Assembly (NCBI GenBank): GCA_043820105.1
Contig: JBDREC010000029.1
Coordinates: 25,886-89,885 of the forward strand
Source: JBDREC01 sp043820105 [NCBI: Pseudomonadota bacterium]
GTDB taxonomy: Bacteria; Bdellovibrionota_F; JAHFAK01
Length of the DNA stretch: 64,000 nucleotides
Direction: 5' to 3'
The first letter of the stretch is position 1. Every line of letters starts with the position of its first letter. Both the position numbers and the translations under genes were made by a program. The notes beneath the pieces are model-generated. The model searched no databases. It was not told the DNA's origin and saw nothing but the letters and a program-made list of their open reading frames with translations. Shown piece after piece: positions 52,297 through 61,376 of this stretch.

Positions 52297-53949
52297 TTGC
52301 CTTTAATATTAAATCTTATTAGAAATTTTTATGATAATAAAAATCTTTTATCTGGCTTTGAGAACTACTTTCATGAATATTTAGAAGACAGGCCATTAAA
52401 TTACTTTCAACTGCTCAACTCCGTTAAAAAAATTGAAAAAATGGTGGAGAACTTGTCTTCATCTTTTCTCAAAGCCAATATGATTGGTTTTACCTGCTAT
52501 CAAACAAACCTTTTTGCTTCTTTTTTATGCGCTTTATATTTAAGACAAAAAGGCTACAATAAACCAATTATTTTTGGAGGTCCTCAGGCTAGCCAGAGCA
52601 AAAACACTCAAAAACTTTTATTAAAAACAAAAGCTGCTGATGTTATTGTTATTGGTGAAGGCGAAATAGCTTGGCCTGAGATAATTAAAACGTATAAAAA
52701 AGAAAAAAAGTTTACTATTCCCAATACAATATACTTTGACCATGAAGCTGAAATGTTCATTGAAAACCCTAAAATTCCTGCGATTCTTAATAATTTACCT
52801 GATCCTGATTTTTCTTGTCTTGAGCTATCAAAATATCCTTATAAAGAAAGCACTTTACCCTTATACGCTTCTCGAGGATGCCCTCATTCCTGTGCTTTTT
52901 GTAATGAAACAACCATGTGGCGACCATATCGTCAACTTAGCCCTGAACAGGTTATAAAAAGAATGATAAGCCTAAACAAAAAACATGGAGCCTTTAGGTT
53001 TTATTTTACAGACAGCCTATTAAACGGCTCCATTAAATGGTTAAATGAATTTTGCGATTTGCTTATAAATAAATCCCTGGATTTTCAGTGGTATGGTTAT
53101 TTTAGCACTAACCTGAATTTTGAATTAGCAAGCAAGCTGCAAAAAGCAGGACTTGTCAGGGCCTTTATTGGCATGGAATCTGTAAGTTCTAAATTACTAA
53201 AGAATATGCAAAAGAAAAAAACCTCAAGCCAAAATATAAGCGCAATTAAAGAAATGCTAAAAGCGAAAATACCACTGGAAATAAGTCACCTGATTGGATT
53301 TCCAGGAGAATCTGAAAAAGATTTTAAAATTAATTATAAATATCTTTTGAATCTTAAAAAAGATTATCCAAACCAGTTTTGTTTAAATTTTGAGCCTTTT
53401 CAATTGGTCCCTGGAAGCAAAGTCTTTGAATCTCCTGATAACTATGGCATTTTAGTAAAAGGTTGGAGTGCAAAAATAATCAATATTGTTCCTGAGCTTT
53501 CTGAAATTGTTCAAAACATTCCAATGAAAATCATCGCATCTCCTTCTGTTGATACCATAAGAAAAAGACAAATGTTTTTAAAAACTTTTTTTGAAAACAA
53601 AAAATCAGAAAAAAACATCTTTTTATCAAAAACCATGGTGCCCCTCTTAATAAAAAACCATAAACAACTAGAAGGAAAAAATCGTTTAAAGTTAGTCGAT
53701 ATAGGTCAAAAATATTTCCATTTTAAAGATAAGGATGATTTATTAATTCAGATTCCTCCAAATAAAGTTATTAAAATAACTACCCGTGAAAAATGGATGA
53801 TTGATAGATTAGCTGGAAAAACATCTATTGATGAAATGATTTTGGATTATTCTGCAAGATGGAAAGAAAAAGAAAATATTAGTAGAAATTTATTGTCTTC
53901 TTTATTAGACAAGTTATTAAAAAATGGAATATGGTATAAAATTACATGA
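52297..53949 (+). CDS. B12-binding radical SAM protein with PqqD-like C-terminus
   Basis: A 550-residue protein. Residues 55-150 are a cobalamin-binding Rossmann domain (FGGPQASQ, VIGEGEIAWPE). The radical SAM core carries the CxxxCxxC cluster site Cys195, Cys199, Cys202 (RGCPHSCAFC). Residues about 470-550 resemble PqqD, the RiPP recognition element that binds leader peptides. The presence of PqqD strongly suggests a peptide substrate. The start is a TTG one base after the kinase stop, without a good ribosome-binding site, so translation is probably coupled. Confidence 0.8.
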   Translation: MPLILNLIRNFYDNKNLLSGFENYFHEYLEDRPLNYFQLLNSVKKIEKMVENLSSSFLKANMIGFTCYQTNLFASFLCALYLRQKGYNKPIIFGGPQASQSKNTQKLLLKTKAADVIVIGEGEIAWPEIIKTYKKEKKFTIPNTIYFDHEAEMFIENPKIPAILNNLPDPDFSCLELSKYPYKESTLPLYASRGCPHSCAFCNETTMWRPYRQLSPEQVIKRMISLNKKHGAFRFYFTDSLLNGSIKWLNEFCDLLINKSLDFQWYGYFSTNLNFELASKLQKAGLVRAFIGMESVSSKLLKNMQKKKTSSQNISAIKEMLKAKIPLEISHLIGFPGESEKDFKINYKYLLNLKKDYPNQFCLNFEPFQLVPGSKVFESPDNYGILVKGWSAKIINIVPELSEIVQNIPMKIIASPSVDTIRKRQMFLKTFFENKKSEKNIFLSKTMVPLLIKNHKQLEGKNRLKLVDIGQKYFHFKDKDDLLIQIPPNKVIKITTREKWMIDRLAGKTSIDEMILDYSARWKEKENISRNLLSSLLDKLLKNGIWYKIT

Positions 53950-54377
53950 GGTTTTTACTAAAATTTTTAAAATTAAAAAACAAAAACAAATTACTAGCAA
54001 TTGAAGTCGCCTTTTTTTTATTTATAGCGAGGTTATCCATTTTATTTTTGCCTTATAGATTTTTAAAACCAGTGCTTGGAAAATACAAAAAAAGTAATGA
54101 TTCTCAAAATGTTGACCCGAAAGAATTAAGAAGAATTTCAAATTATATACATAAAATTTCTAAATATATGCCTGTAAAATCTAATTGTTTACCCCAGGCA
54201 ATTACAGCCAAATGTATGCTTAAAGCCAGAAACATCAACAGCACTCTATACATTGGACTGGGAAAAGATAAAAAAAACCATCTTTTACAAGCTCATGCAT
54301 GGTTGAAAGTAAATGAATTTTCCGTCACTGGAGGAATAAATAACACAGAGTATTCAGAGGTAGCTTATTTTGGCTAG
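53946..54377 (+). CDS. Lasso-peptide B2-like transglutaminase-fold protease
   Basis: A 143-residue protein of the lasso-peptide biosynthesis B2 family. Catalytic Cys81 lies in SNCLPQAITA and His117 in QAHAWLK. The usual Asp after the His is not obvious. In lasso pathways B2 cuts off the leader peptide while PqqD-like B1 binds it. It overlaps the radical SAM gene by four bases and the transporter gene by eight. Confidence 0.8.
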   Translation: MRFLLKFLKLKNKNKLLAIEVAFFLFIARLSILFLPYRFLKPVLGKYKKSNDSQNVDPKELRRISNYIHKISKYMPVKSNCLPQAITAKCMLKARNINSTLYIGLGKDKKNHLLQAHAWLKVNEFSVTGGINNTEYSEVAYFG

Positions 54378-56121
54378 CATTAAAGCAAATATTGATTTAC
54401 TTTTAATTTATGTAAAAGATCTACTGCTTTTTACAAAGTTAAAGTTTTTACTTCTTTTTGTAATGTCCCTAATAAATGCCCTTGGACAGGGCTTGAATTT
54501 TTATATGCTTATTCCAATGTTTAGCATTTTAAACATAGAAAACACAAATGAAGCAGGCAAGCTCAATAAAGTCAGTCAATATATTTATGAATTTTACAAT
54601 TACTTCAATGTTCCAGTAAGCATCGCCTCTATCATAATAGTTTTTTTGATTCTTAGTTCTATAGTTTTTTTCTTGAGATATAAGCAAACTATTTTAACCT
54701 CAGACATTCAACTAACTTATACTAGCAGACTGCAAAAAAAGCTTTTTGAGTCCTTGATATTCGCTGAATGGACCTTTGTTTCAAAGCAAAAGTCCTCCAA
54801 TATTAGCCAGATTCTAACATCTGATCTTCCCATTGTTTCAACAGGAACATATTTTGCGCTGAGGATGTTCACAAATTTCGCGTTAATTTTGGGCTATATT
54901 TTTTGGGCCATGAGTATTTCAATAAAATTAACCCTTGCTACACTTTTAATATCAATATTAATTTTTTATGTTTTTAAATTCTATTTTTCATTAGCTCTTG
55001 AAACTGGCACCTTCATGAGAGAATCAAGATCTAATCTTTTTTCAATTTTAATGGATCATTTAAGTGGAGTAAAGCTGGCCAAAAGTTATGGAAAAGAAGA
55101 AATAGAAAAACAAAGATTTCAAGAAACAGTTGATAATATTTCATACAAATCTCTTGATGTAATAAGATACAATTCCAAAACACAATTAATTTATAATGTT
55201 CTAACAACAATTATTTTAGGCCTAATCCTTTATTATTCCTTAGAAATAATTGAATTGCCTTTGGTTAATATTGCAGTATTTCTCTTGATTTTTTCTAAGT
55301 TAATACCATGTCTTTCAACCTTGCAAAGCAATATTCAAAAACTAATTAGCATGCTTCCTTCTTTTTCTGCTACAGAAAACCTTTATAAAAATGCTATTAA
55401 ACACAAAGAAGATATCTTTAATAATAAAAATTATTCTACAGTAAATATAGATTTTAAAAATGAAATCAGATTAAAAGATATTTCATTTAAATATGAAAAC
55501 GAGAAAAACTCCTTTTCCTTGAATAGAATAAATTTTCAAATACCCGTAAAAAAAATAACAGTAATAGAAGGTAAGTCTGGAAAAGGAAAAACAACTCTCC
55601 TTGATATTATCGCTGGAATATTAAAACCCGATATAGGTGAAATATTTATTGATGATACAAAACTTGATAAAAACAATTTATATTCATGGAGACAAAAAAT
55701 ATCATACTTGCCTCAGGAAGTATTTTTGTTTCACGACACGATAAAAAACAACCTTCTCTGGAGCAATGAAAATGCAAGTGAAGCAGAAATCATAGAAGCA
55801 TTAAAGCTTTCCTCTGCTTATGATTTTGTTAATTCGCTTCCACAGGGAATAAATACTATTGTTAAAGATAGAGGGCAAAGATTATCAGGTGGAGAAAGAC
55901 AAAGAATCGCTATTGCCAGGACCCTAATAAAAAAACCAGAAATAATTATCCTTGATGAAGCAACTAGTTCTCTTGACGAGAATAATGAAAAAATTATTTT
56001 TAATACAATTTTAAAACTTCGAGGCAAATTCACAATTATTATTGCTAGTCATAGTAAAAATTTAGTAAATCTTGCAGATAATGTAATTAATCTTAATAAG
56101 AGTGTTTCCTCTTTAGAATAA
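54370..56121 (+). CDS. ABC transporter, exporter type (fused TMD-NBD)
   Basis: A 583-residue half-transporter with six N-terminal helices and a C-terminal nucleotide-binding domain. The NBD has Walker A GKSGKGKT (Lys407), the signature LSGGERQRIA (near 505) and Walker B IIILDEATSSLD (Asp529). It would work as a homodimer to export the peptide product. The start is a TTG overlapping the B2 gene. It closes the kinase-rSAM-B2-transporter operon. Confidence 0.85.
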   Translation: MASIKANIDLLLIYVKDLLLFTKLKFLLLFVMSLINALGQGLNFYMLIPMFSILNIENTNEAGKLNKVSQYIYEFYNYFNVPVSIASIIIVFLILSSIVFFLRYKQTILTSDIQLTYTSRLQKKLFESLIFAEWTFVSKQKSSNISQILTSDLPIVSTGTYFALRMFTNFALILGYIFWAMSISIKLTLATLLISILIFYVFKFYFSLALETGTFMRESRSNLFSILMDHLSGVKLAKSYGKEEIEKQRFQETVDNISYKSLDVIRYNSKTQLIYNVLTTIILGLILYYSLEIIELPLVNIAVFLLIFSKLIPCLSTLQSNIQKLISMLPSFSATENLYKNAIKHKEDIFNNKNYSTVNIDFKNEIRLKDISFKYENEKNSFSLNRINFQIPVKKITVIEGKSGKGKTTLLDIIAGILKPDIGEIFIDDTKLDKNNLYSWRQKISYLPQEVFLFHDTIKNNLLWSNENASEAEIIEALKLSSAYDFVNSLPQGINTIVKDRGQRLSGGERQRIAIARTLIKKPEIIILDEATSSLDENNEKIIFNTILKLRGKFTIIIASHSKNLVNLADNVINLNKSVSSLE

Positions 56122-56128
56122 AGAAACT

Positions 56129-57484
56129 CTATTTTTTCAATTTGTCTTTTACATAGCTCATAGCTTCTTCTTTGTCTTTAAATCTTCCTTCTAACTGCAT
56201 ATCATATACTTCCTTCAAAATCTCACCCATTATCGGTGATTCAGCGATTCCAAGCTCTAGTAAATCCTTGCCATCAACAAGTTTTTTGGGAAGCACATAG
56301 TTGTTTTCATTTTTTAATTCATTAATTTTTTCCATGACAAAATTGTAGTTATCCATTTTTCTATGACTTGATAGACAGTCCAGGCGGTGAAGCTCTAAGT
56401 GCAAATCAAAGCGCTCAAGGCTTATAAATTTTCTGAAGGTAGAAAGTTTCATTTTTTTTACGTTCATAAATCTCATATGATTTACAATTAGAGACAAAAC
56501 TAAATCTGTCTCTTTATTGGACAGCTTTAGCCTTTCACAGATTGGCTTTGAAAGCTGGTAAGACTCTTTATCATGATTGTTAAATCTTATTCTATCAGTA
56601 AGCTCCATTGTTGTTGCTTTGCCAATGTCATGCAATAAAACAGCCAAAAATAACGCAAACTCAGATCCAACTTTTGCTAGTCTAAGCATTTCATAGACAT
56701 GATTAAACACATTTCCTTCAGGATGAAATTGTTTTGGTTGCTCGATTTCTCTTAAAACAAAGACCTCTGGAAGAATTTGTTTTAATAAACCAGTATCAAA
56801 AAGAAGTTCAAGACCAAGATGTGGATTGGGTCTTGTAAGCATCTTTTCCAGCTCTTCTCTTATTCTTTCACTTGATACCAGGTTGATTTGGTCAACCATT
56901 TCCTTAATAGCCGCTAGTGTTTCAGGCTCAATTTTAAAGTTAAGAGTTGAAGCAAACCTGACCGCCCTGAATAGCCGAAGCTTGTCTTCATTAAATCTTT
57001 GTCTTGGATCTCCAATACATGCGAGAACTTTTTTATCAAGGTCCTGAACTCCACCAACACAGTCTGTTATTTCATGCGAATCTGGATCAAACAAAAGACC
57101 ATTGATTCTAAAATCTCTTCTTTTTACATCCTGAACTTCATCTGTAAACTCTACAGCGCTTGGCCTTCTGCCATCTTGATAATCAATATCTTTTCTAAAA
57201 GTAGATACTTGAAATTGATCTTTTCCCATTAATACAATTACAACTCCAAAAGATATGCCAACAGGAATAGTATTATTAAATATTTTTTGCACCTCGCTGG
57301 CTTTTGCATCTGTAGCAATATCAATATCAGAAGAATCCAGACCTAAAAGCAAGTCTCTTGCAAAACCGCCAACAAAAAAGGATTTAAAGCCATTTTTTGC
57401 AAGAAGTGCATGCACTTTTAGAGCATTATTATATAAACTAGTTTGAAATTGTTTTAATTCTTTTTTGATTTTAACTTTATTCAT
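56129..57484 (-). CDS. cca: CCA tRNA nucleotidyltransferase / poly(A) polymerase family with HD domain
   Basis: A 451-residue class II nucleotidyltransferase. The active site is GGFARD (Gly39-Asp44) with the DxD pair Asp53/Asp55, then RRDFRINGLLFD and the RNA-binding middle region. The C-terminal half contains an HD phosphohydrolase motif (LLHDIGK, His285-Asp286), as in bacterial CCA-adding enzymes with HD domains. It adds or repairs the CCA end of tRNAs, or acts as a poly(A) polymerase. Confidence 0.9.
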   Translation of the reverse strand: MNKVKIKKELKQFQTSLYNNALKVHALLAKNGFKSFFVGGFARDLLLGLDSSDIDIATDAKASEVQKIFNNTIPVGISFGVVIVLMGKDQFQVSTFRKDIDYQDGRRPSAVEFTDEVQDVKRRDFRINGLLFDPDSHEITDCVGGVQDLDKKVLACIGDPRQRFNEDKLRLFRAVRFASTLNFKIEPETLAAIKEMVDQINLVSSERIREELEKMLTRPNPHLGLELLFDTGLLKQILPEVFVLREIEQPKQFHPEGNVFNHVYEMLRLAKVGSEFALFLAVLLHDIGKATTMELTDRIRFNNHDKESYQLSKPICERLKLSNKETDLVLSLIVNHMRFMNVKKMKLSTFRKFISLERFDLHLELHRLDCLSSHRKMDNYNFVMEKINELKNENNYVLPKKLVDGKDLLELGIAESPIMGEILKEVYDMQLEGRFKDKEEAMSYVKDKLKK

Positions 57485-57504
57485 AATACAAGAAACTACA
57501 GTTA

Positions 57505-59016
57505 TTAATTTAAAACTCCTCCAACACCTTGATGTGCATTTATGTAATCATCTAAAACATCAGGAATATCAGATGAAACTATTCCCCATTTTTCACCCAA
57601 TATTTCAAAAAGAACTTCTTTATCAATCTTTTTAAGTTTATCTGCTTTTGTCTTTTCAAAACATATTGCTTTAAGTTTTGAAAGAGTCTTTTTCTCATTC
57701 AATAAAATATTTGTTACCTTACAATTGCTAATAAATTTTTCTTCATACACTTGTTTTAATTTATCTACAAACTGAAACTGATTTTTACGCTCTTTTAAAA
57801 ATTTGGAATGCAGATCATATATTGATTTAAAATCTCTTTTATATAAAAATTGAAAATACTTCTGACATAAGTTAATTATTTTTAATTTAGAATTAAGTTC
57901 TTGCTTTAATTCATGAAGAATTTTCAAGTCCTCTTTGGACATTTCTACAATTTCAAGGGTCTGATTTAGAATTTCAATAGCCTCTGAAAATTCCAGCTTC
58001 CCTTGTAAGAATAAAACATAATCTGTTCTGACTCTCAATGAGGCAAAATTTTTATCAACAAGATCCTTCAAAATCTTTTTTGCTTCAGAATCAGCCCCTT
58101 CATTAGCTAATATTTTTGCATATCTTAAACATGCATGCAGAAAATTTTTATTAATTGAGCAGGCTTTTTTTAGATATATTTTTTGAGAAACCTTATTTTC
58201 ATCACTTGTTTCAATTGCAATTAAATAGTTTTCAAAACCGTTTTTATCGATATCCCCAAAAATAAAATGTTTAGAAATTTCAATCAATTCTTCAAGCTCA
58301 TAAGATACACCCTTTTGATATTCTAATGCTTTTTTAAAAAAGGAAAAGCCTTCATTGCCATTGCCTTTTAATAATTCTAAATAACCTCTTTCTTTATAAT
58401 ATTGCTCCATTTTAGCAGCAGTATTTGAAAATATTTTTGCTTTTTCGAGCCATTTTTCCATTTCCGAATAATTAGCTATTCTTCTGTTTAGCTGTGCAAG
58501 TCTCATTGAAACAGTAAAATCAAAGCTAGCTTCACTTAAAGATAGTTTATAAATCTTATGAATAAGCCAATATTCTAAATAACTTTCATTAATAACAGTA
58601 AAATTTTTAGATTCTTCACTAGAATAAATTTTTTGCATTAGCTCATAGGCAGCAGAAATCGTATCAATGGCCTGGAAGTTTTTGCCTTTTTTTGCCTGGA
58701 TTTCTGCCAATTCCCACAAAGGAATATAGTGATTTATCTTTAATCTAAGTGCTTTATTATAAAGCAATTCTGCCATTTCGCTGTTTCCAAGAACATTGTA
58801 ACACCTAGCTGATAATAAAGGGAAAAGATAGTATTTAGGATATAAATTTTCTGCTTTTTTAAATTGCAAAAGGGCTTTATTATAATTCCCGGCCTCATAA
58901 AAATCCACCCCTCGCTGAACATAATCCATACAGAAATTAATTTCTGTCTTTTTTTCACAGGCAAGGGGAAATAATATTGAAATTAAGAATATTGTGAGGA
59001 TTATGGGGCTTTTCAC
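57505..59016 (-). CDS. TPR-repeat lipoprotein
   Basis: A 503-residue lipoprotein with the lipobox FPLAC (Cys20). The mature protein is a run of TPR-like helical pairs (GVDFYEAGNYNKALLQFKKA, YPLLSARCYNVLGNSEMAEL and others) through about 400 residues, with a helical tail. It probably serves as an outer-membrane assembly or docking protein. It lies 20 bases upstream of cca on the same strand. Confidence 0.75.
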   Translation of the reverse strand: MKSPIILTIFLISILFPLACEKKTEINFCMDYVQRGVDFYEAGNYNKALLQFKKAENLYPKYYLFPLLSARCYNVLGNSEMAELLYNKALRLKINHYIPLWELAEIQAKKGKNFQAIDTISAAYELMQKIYSSEESKNFTVINESYLEYWLIHKIYKLSLSEASFDFTVSMRLAQLNRRIANYSEMEKWLEKAKIFSNTAAKMEQYYKERGYLELLKGNGNEGFSFFKKALEYQKGVSYELEELIEISKHFIFGDIDKNGFENYLIAIETSDENKVSQKIYLKKACSINKNFLHACLRYAKILANEGADSEAKKILKDLVDKNFASLRVRTDYVLFLQGKLEFSEAIEILNQTLEIVEMSKEDLKILHELKQELNSKLKIINLCQKYFQFLYKRDFKSIYDLHSKFLKERKNQFQFVDKLKQVYEEKFISNCKVTNILLNEKKTLSKLKAICFEKTKADKLKKIDKEVLFEILGEKWGIVSSDIPDVLDDYINAHQGVGGVLN

Positions 59017-59061
59017 TTTTTGCTTTTCCTATATAGTATTGATGAATGGTTATTTGTTTTA

Positions 59062-59107
59062 AATAATCAATAATTAATAATCAATAATTAATAATTAATA
59101 ATTAATT
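59062..59107 (-). repeat. Heptamer AATAATT tandem repeat
   Basis: Six consecutive 7-bp units (AATAATC twice, AATAATT four times) plus a partial unit, just upstream of the TPR-lipoprotein gene. Confidence 0.8.
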
Positions 59108-59155
59108 TTAGAGGGAAAAGGCTCTTAAAAAAAATATGCCCATATAAATATCAAA

Positions 59156-59195
59156 ATCCCTGCAGATAACGGAGGGGGGGTTTACCTGCAGGGAT
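59156..59195 (-). terminator. Strong hairpin with G-rich loop
   Basis: Perfect 10-bp stem (ATCCCTGCAG with CTGCAGGGAT) and a loop holding a run of seven G on the plus strand. Read leftward the stem is followed by TTTTGATATTT, so it could end the ssb transcript. The unusual loop leaves other roles open. Confidence 0.5.
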
Positions 59196-59279
59196 CTTAT
59201 ACTCAAGCTCTATTGAGCTATCATATGTAATTTTGTGATAGTGTTTATACAGAAATTGACCACTTAAGTCAAGGGTATA

Positions 59280-59313
59280 ATAGTGTCCCTCTGCAATTCA
59301 GACACTATATTTT
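59280..59313 (+). terminator. Possible Rho-independent terminator (rightward)
   Basis: An 8-bp stem (ATAGTGTC with GACACTAT) is followed by ATTTTTA on the plus strand. No rightward gene ends here, so it may mark a short unannotated transcript. Confidence 0.4.
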
Positions 59314-59431
59314 TAATAATTTAGGCCTGTACCCAATTGATGGTATTATAAACGTGATCAATGGAGGATCTTTGCTGCAAGTAATTTTTAGTACATTATT
59401 TTCTTGTTGAATTAAACTATAATTTCTTCAC

Positions 59432-59584
59432 TCATTTGTATTCCTCTAAAAATGTTTTTTTTATTTCTTCAAAAATATGATCTATTTCTTTATTAATTTT
59501 TCTGACTTTCGCTAAACCTTTTTGATATTTTTTATAGGAATCAACTTTTTCTTTTACTGAAGGATAATCATCTTTTCTAACCAT
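59432..59584 (-). CDS. Small lysine-rich reading frame, possible gene remnant
   Basis: A 50-codon frame starting at the ATG 59584 (Met-Val-Arg-Lys-Asp-Asp-Tyr) and rich in Lys, Glu and Ile. The same frame is open upstream to about 59650 (GHAPRSLHSGFKRLYFVIDKK) without another start codon. The protein-like composition suggests the C-terminal piece of a longer protein, perhaps of insertion-sequence origin. There is no good ribosome-binding site. Confidence 0.35.
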   Translation of the reverse strand: MVRKDDYPSVKEKVDSYKKYQKGLAKVRKINKEIDHIFEEIKKTFLEEYK

Positions 59585-59715
59585 TTTGGTGGATTTTTTA
59601 TCAATTACAAAATAAAGCCTTTTAAAGCCTGAGTGTAGCGAACGGGGCGCATGCCCTTTTTAAAATAACTTCCCTGAGATTTTCATAAAAAATAAAATAT
59701 GTAGTTTGTTGTTGC

Positions 59716-60165
59716 CTAGAAAGGAATATCTGAATCTGGATCTGGGTTTAAACCTAGGTTTTTTGTGTCTGTTGGTTCATTGCCTTGATTTGATGCAAAA
59801 GAATTATTGTTTTTTGATTGAAAATTATCAGATGTTTGTGAACCTAGAAATTGAACTGTTGAGGCAATAATTTCTGTTGTATATCTTTTATTGCCATCTT
59901 TATCATCCCATTGATTTGTTCTTACTTTGCCTTCGATGAATACTGGACGACCTTTTGATAAATATTCAGCACAATTTTCACCTTGTTTTCCCCAGACTTT
60001 AATTTTGAACCATTCTGTATGTTCTTCTTTTTTGCCTTCTTTATTTATCCAGGTTTCATTTGCTGCAACACTAAAACTTGCAACAGCTTTTCCATCGCTT
60101 AAATATCTAATTTCCGGATCTTGTCCTAAATTACCCATTATTAATATTTTATTAAGACTTGCCAT
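59716..60165 (-). CDS. ssb: Single-stranded DNA-binding protein
   Basis: A 149-residue SSB with an N-terminal OB fold (MASLNKILIMGNLGQDPEIRY, EWFKIKVWGKQGE) and a disordered Asn/Ser-rich linker. The acidic C-terminal tip DSDIPF docks replication and repair proteins. AAGGAG precedes the ATG, and a heptamer repeat begins directly upstream of it. It is a single-gene unit. Confidence 0.95.
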   Translation of the reverse strand: MASLNKILIMGNLGQDPEIRYLSDGKAVASFSVAANETWINKEGKKEEHTEWFKIKVWGKQGENCAEYLSKGRPVFIEGKVRTNQWDDKDGNKRYTTEIIASTVQFLGSQTSDNFQSKNNNSFASNQGNEPTDTKNLGLNPDPDSDIPF

Positions 60166-60180
60166 TGTTGAATCTCCTTG

Positions 60181-60215
60181 TTTAAGTGGTAAGCTGTAAG
60201 TGGTAAGCTGTAAGT
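60181..60215 (+). repeat. Heptamer GGTAAGC/TGTAAGT tandem repeat
   Basis: Five 7-bp units (TTTAAGT, GGTAAGC, TGTAAGT, GGTAAGC, TGTAAGT). It adjoins the ssb Shine-Dalgarno in the same arrangement as at the ALDH gene. Confidence 0.85.
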
Positions 60216-60305
60216 GTTTTGTTTTATCAGCTTAAAGCTTAAAGCATAGCCCTTGATGTCTCTCTTTCTAACGACACTTTGCTTAATTGGTCAAGGAAAA
60301 TATGC

Positions 60306-61193
60306 TTAATCTTCTGCTACAAGCGGTCTAAAGCCAGCACCTAATATCTCCCTTGAGTCTATGACTATTATAAAGGCATCAGGATCTACCTGTTTTACAA
60401 AATCTTCTACATATACTACTTCTCTTCTATTTAAGGCAGTGAAAATTATTTGTTTTTCGGCTTTTTCGTACATTCCAAAGCCTGCGAGGATGGTGCCACC
60501 ACGATTGATTTTCTTAAGAATAAATTCCCGAATTTCTTCATGTTTATCTGAAACTATAAAAAGGCATTTTTTATAATTTAGACCTGTCATTACCACATCA
60601 ATAACTTTTCCTGTTACAAAAATTGTGATAATTGAATAAAGAGCCAAGGTAAAGTCTTTAAAGGCTACTACGCCTATGCAAACAATTATTGTATCAACAA
60701 TTATTAGGTTTTGTCCAACTGGGATGTTAAAATATTTTGTCATTATTTGGGCAACAATATCACTTCCCCCAGTAGTCGCTTTTGCTCTGAAAACCAAGGC
60801 TAACCCGCTGCCAATGAAGACACCGCCAAAGATTGAAGACAGCATTATATCTTGTGTAAGAGGCTCATTTCCCCAAAAAAAGGTAATGAAATCGATTAGG
60901 AAACTTGTTAAGATTAAGCCAATAATTGTTTTTGTGCCAAATTTTGGGCCTAATTCTTTGATTCCCCAAATAATTAAAGGTATGTTTATAACTAAACCGA
61001 CTGTACCTGTTGGGAGCTTGAAGATGTGATGTATAATAATTGCAATGCCATAGGCTCCACCTGGAACAATTTTATGTGGAATAATAAATAGCACATATCC
61101 CACTGCCATGATTAGGCAGCCAAAAATAAGTTTAATGTAATTTCTTGTTTTTTTATTTATTATAATATTGTCATGTAACCAGTTCATAGGCAT
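60306..61193 (-). CDS. YitT-family membrane protein (DUF161 + DUF2179)
   Basis: A 295-residue protein with five to six transmembrane helices and a soluble C-terminal DUF2179 domain (about 215-285). The family segments are VPGGAYGIAIIIHH, SIFGGVFIGSGLALVFRA and TGGSDIVAQI. YitT proteins are conserved but of uncertain function, possibly transport. GGAG lies upstream of the ATG. Confidence 0.85.
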   Translation of the reverse strand: MPMNWLHDNIIINKKTRNYIKLIFGCLIMAVGYVLFIIPHKIVPGGAYGIAIIIHHIFKLPTGTVGLVINIPLIIWGIKELGPKFGTKTIIGLILTSFLIDFITFFWGNEPLTQDIMLSSIFGGVFIGSGLALVFRAKATTGGSDIVAQIMTKYFNIPVGQNLIIVDTIIVCIGVVAFKDFTLALYSIITIFVTGKVIDVVMTGLNYKKCLFIVSDKHEEIREFILKKINRGGTILAGFGMYEKAEKQIIFTALNRREVVYVEDFVKQVDPDAFIIVIDSREILGAGFRPLVAED

Positions 61194-61376
61194 CTCCAGG
61201 TAGTTTGTTCTCCTCCATATGAGCGGGCTAATAGCACTTTAAAAATAAAATACAACTAAAATCGGATGTTTTTCTTGTTTTTTGTTGGAAAAAGTGGAGA
61301 GTATATTAAAAGATGGCATTAATAAATTTGTTGATTAGTGTCGTACTTACTATAATTTTGAATATTAAATCTTAAT

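Larger units (their letters stand above)
59017..59431. other. Long intergenic region between the TPR lipoprotein and ssb
   Basis: It contains a heptamer AATAATT array, a G-rich-loop hairpin (59156-59195), a second hairpin with a T-run (59280-59313) and a TATAAT at 59276-59281 whose TTGACC partner is too close (14 bp). No stable RNA gene was recognised, but the two hairpins close together could mark an unannotated transcript. Confidence 0.45.

Noticed and set aside
59256-59281. TTGACC/TATAAT promoter in the gap before ssb
   Set aside because: The spacer is only 14 bp, too short for sigma-70; kept only as a remark.
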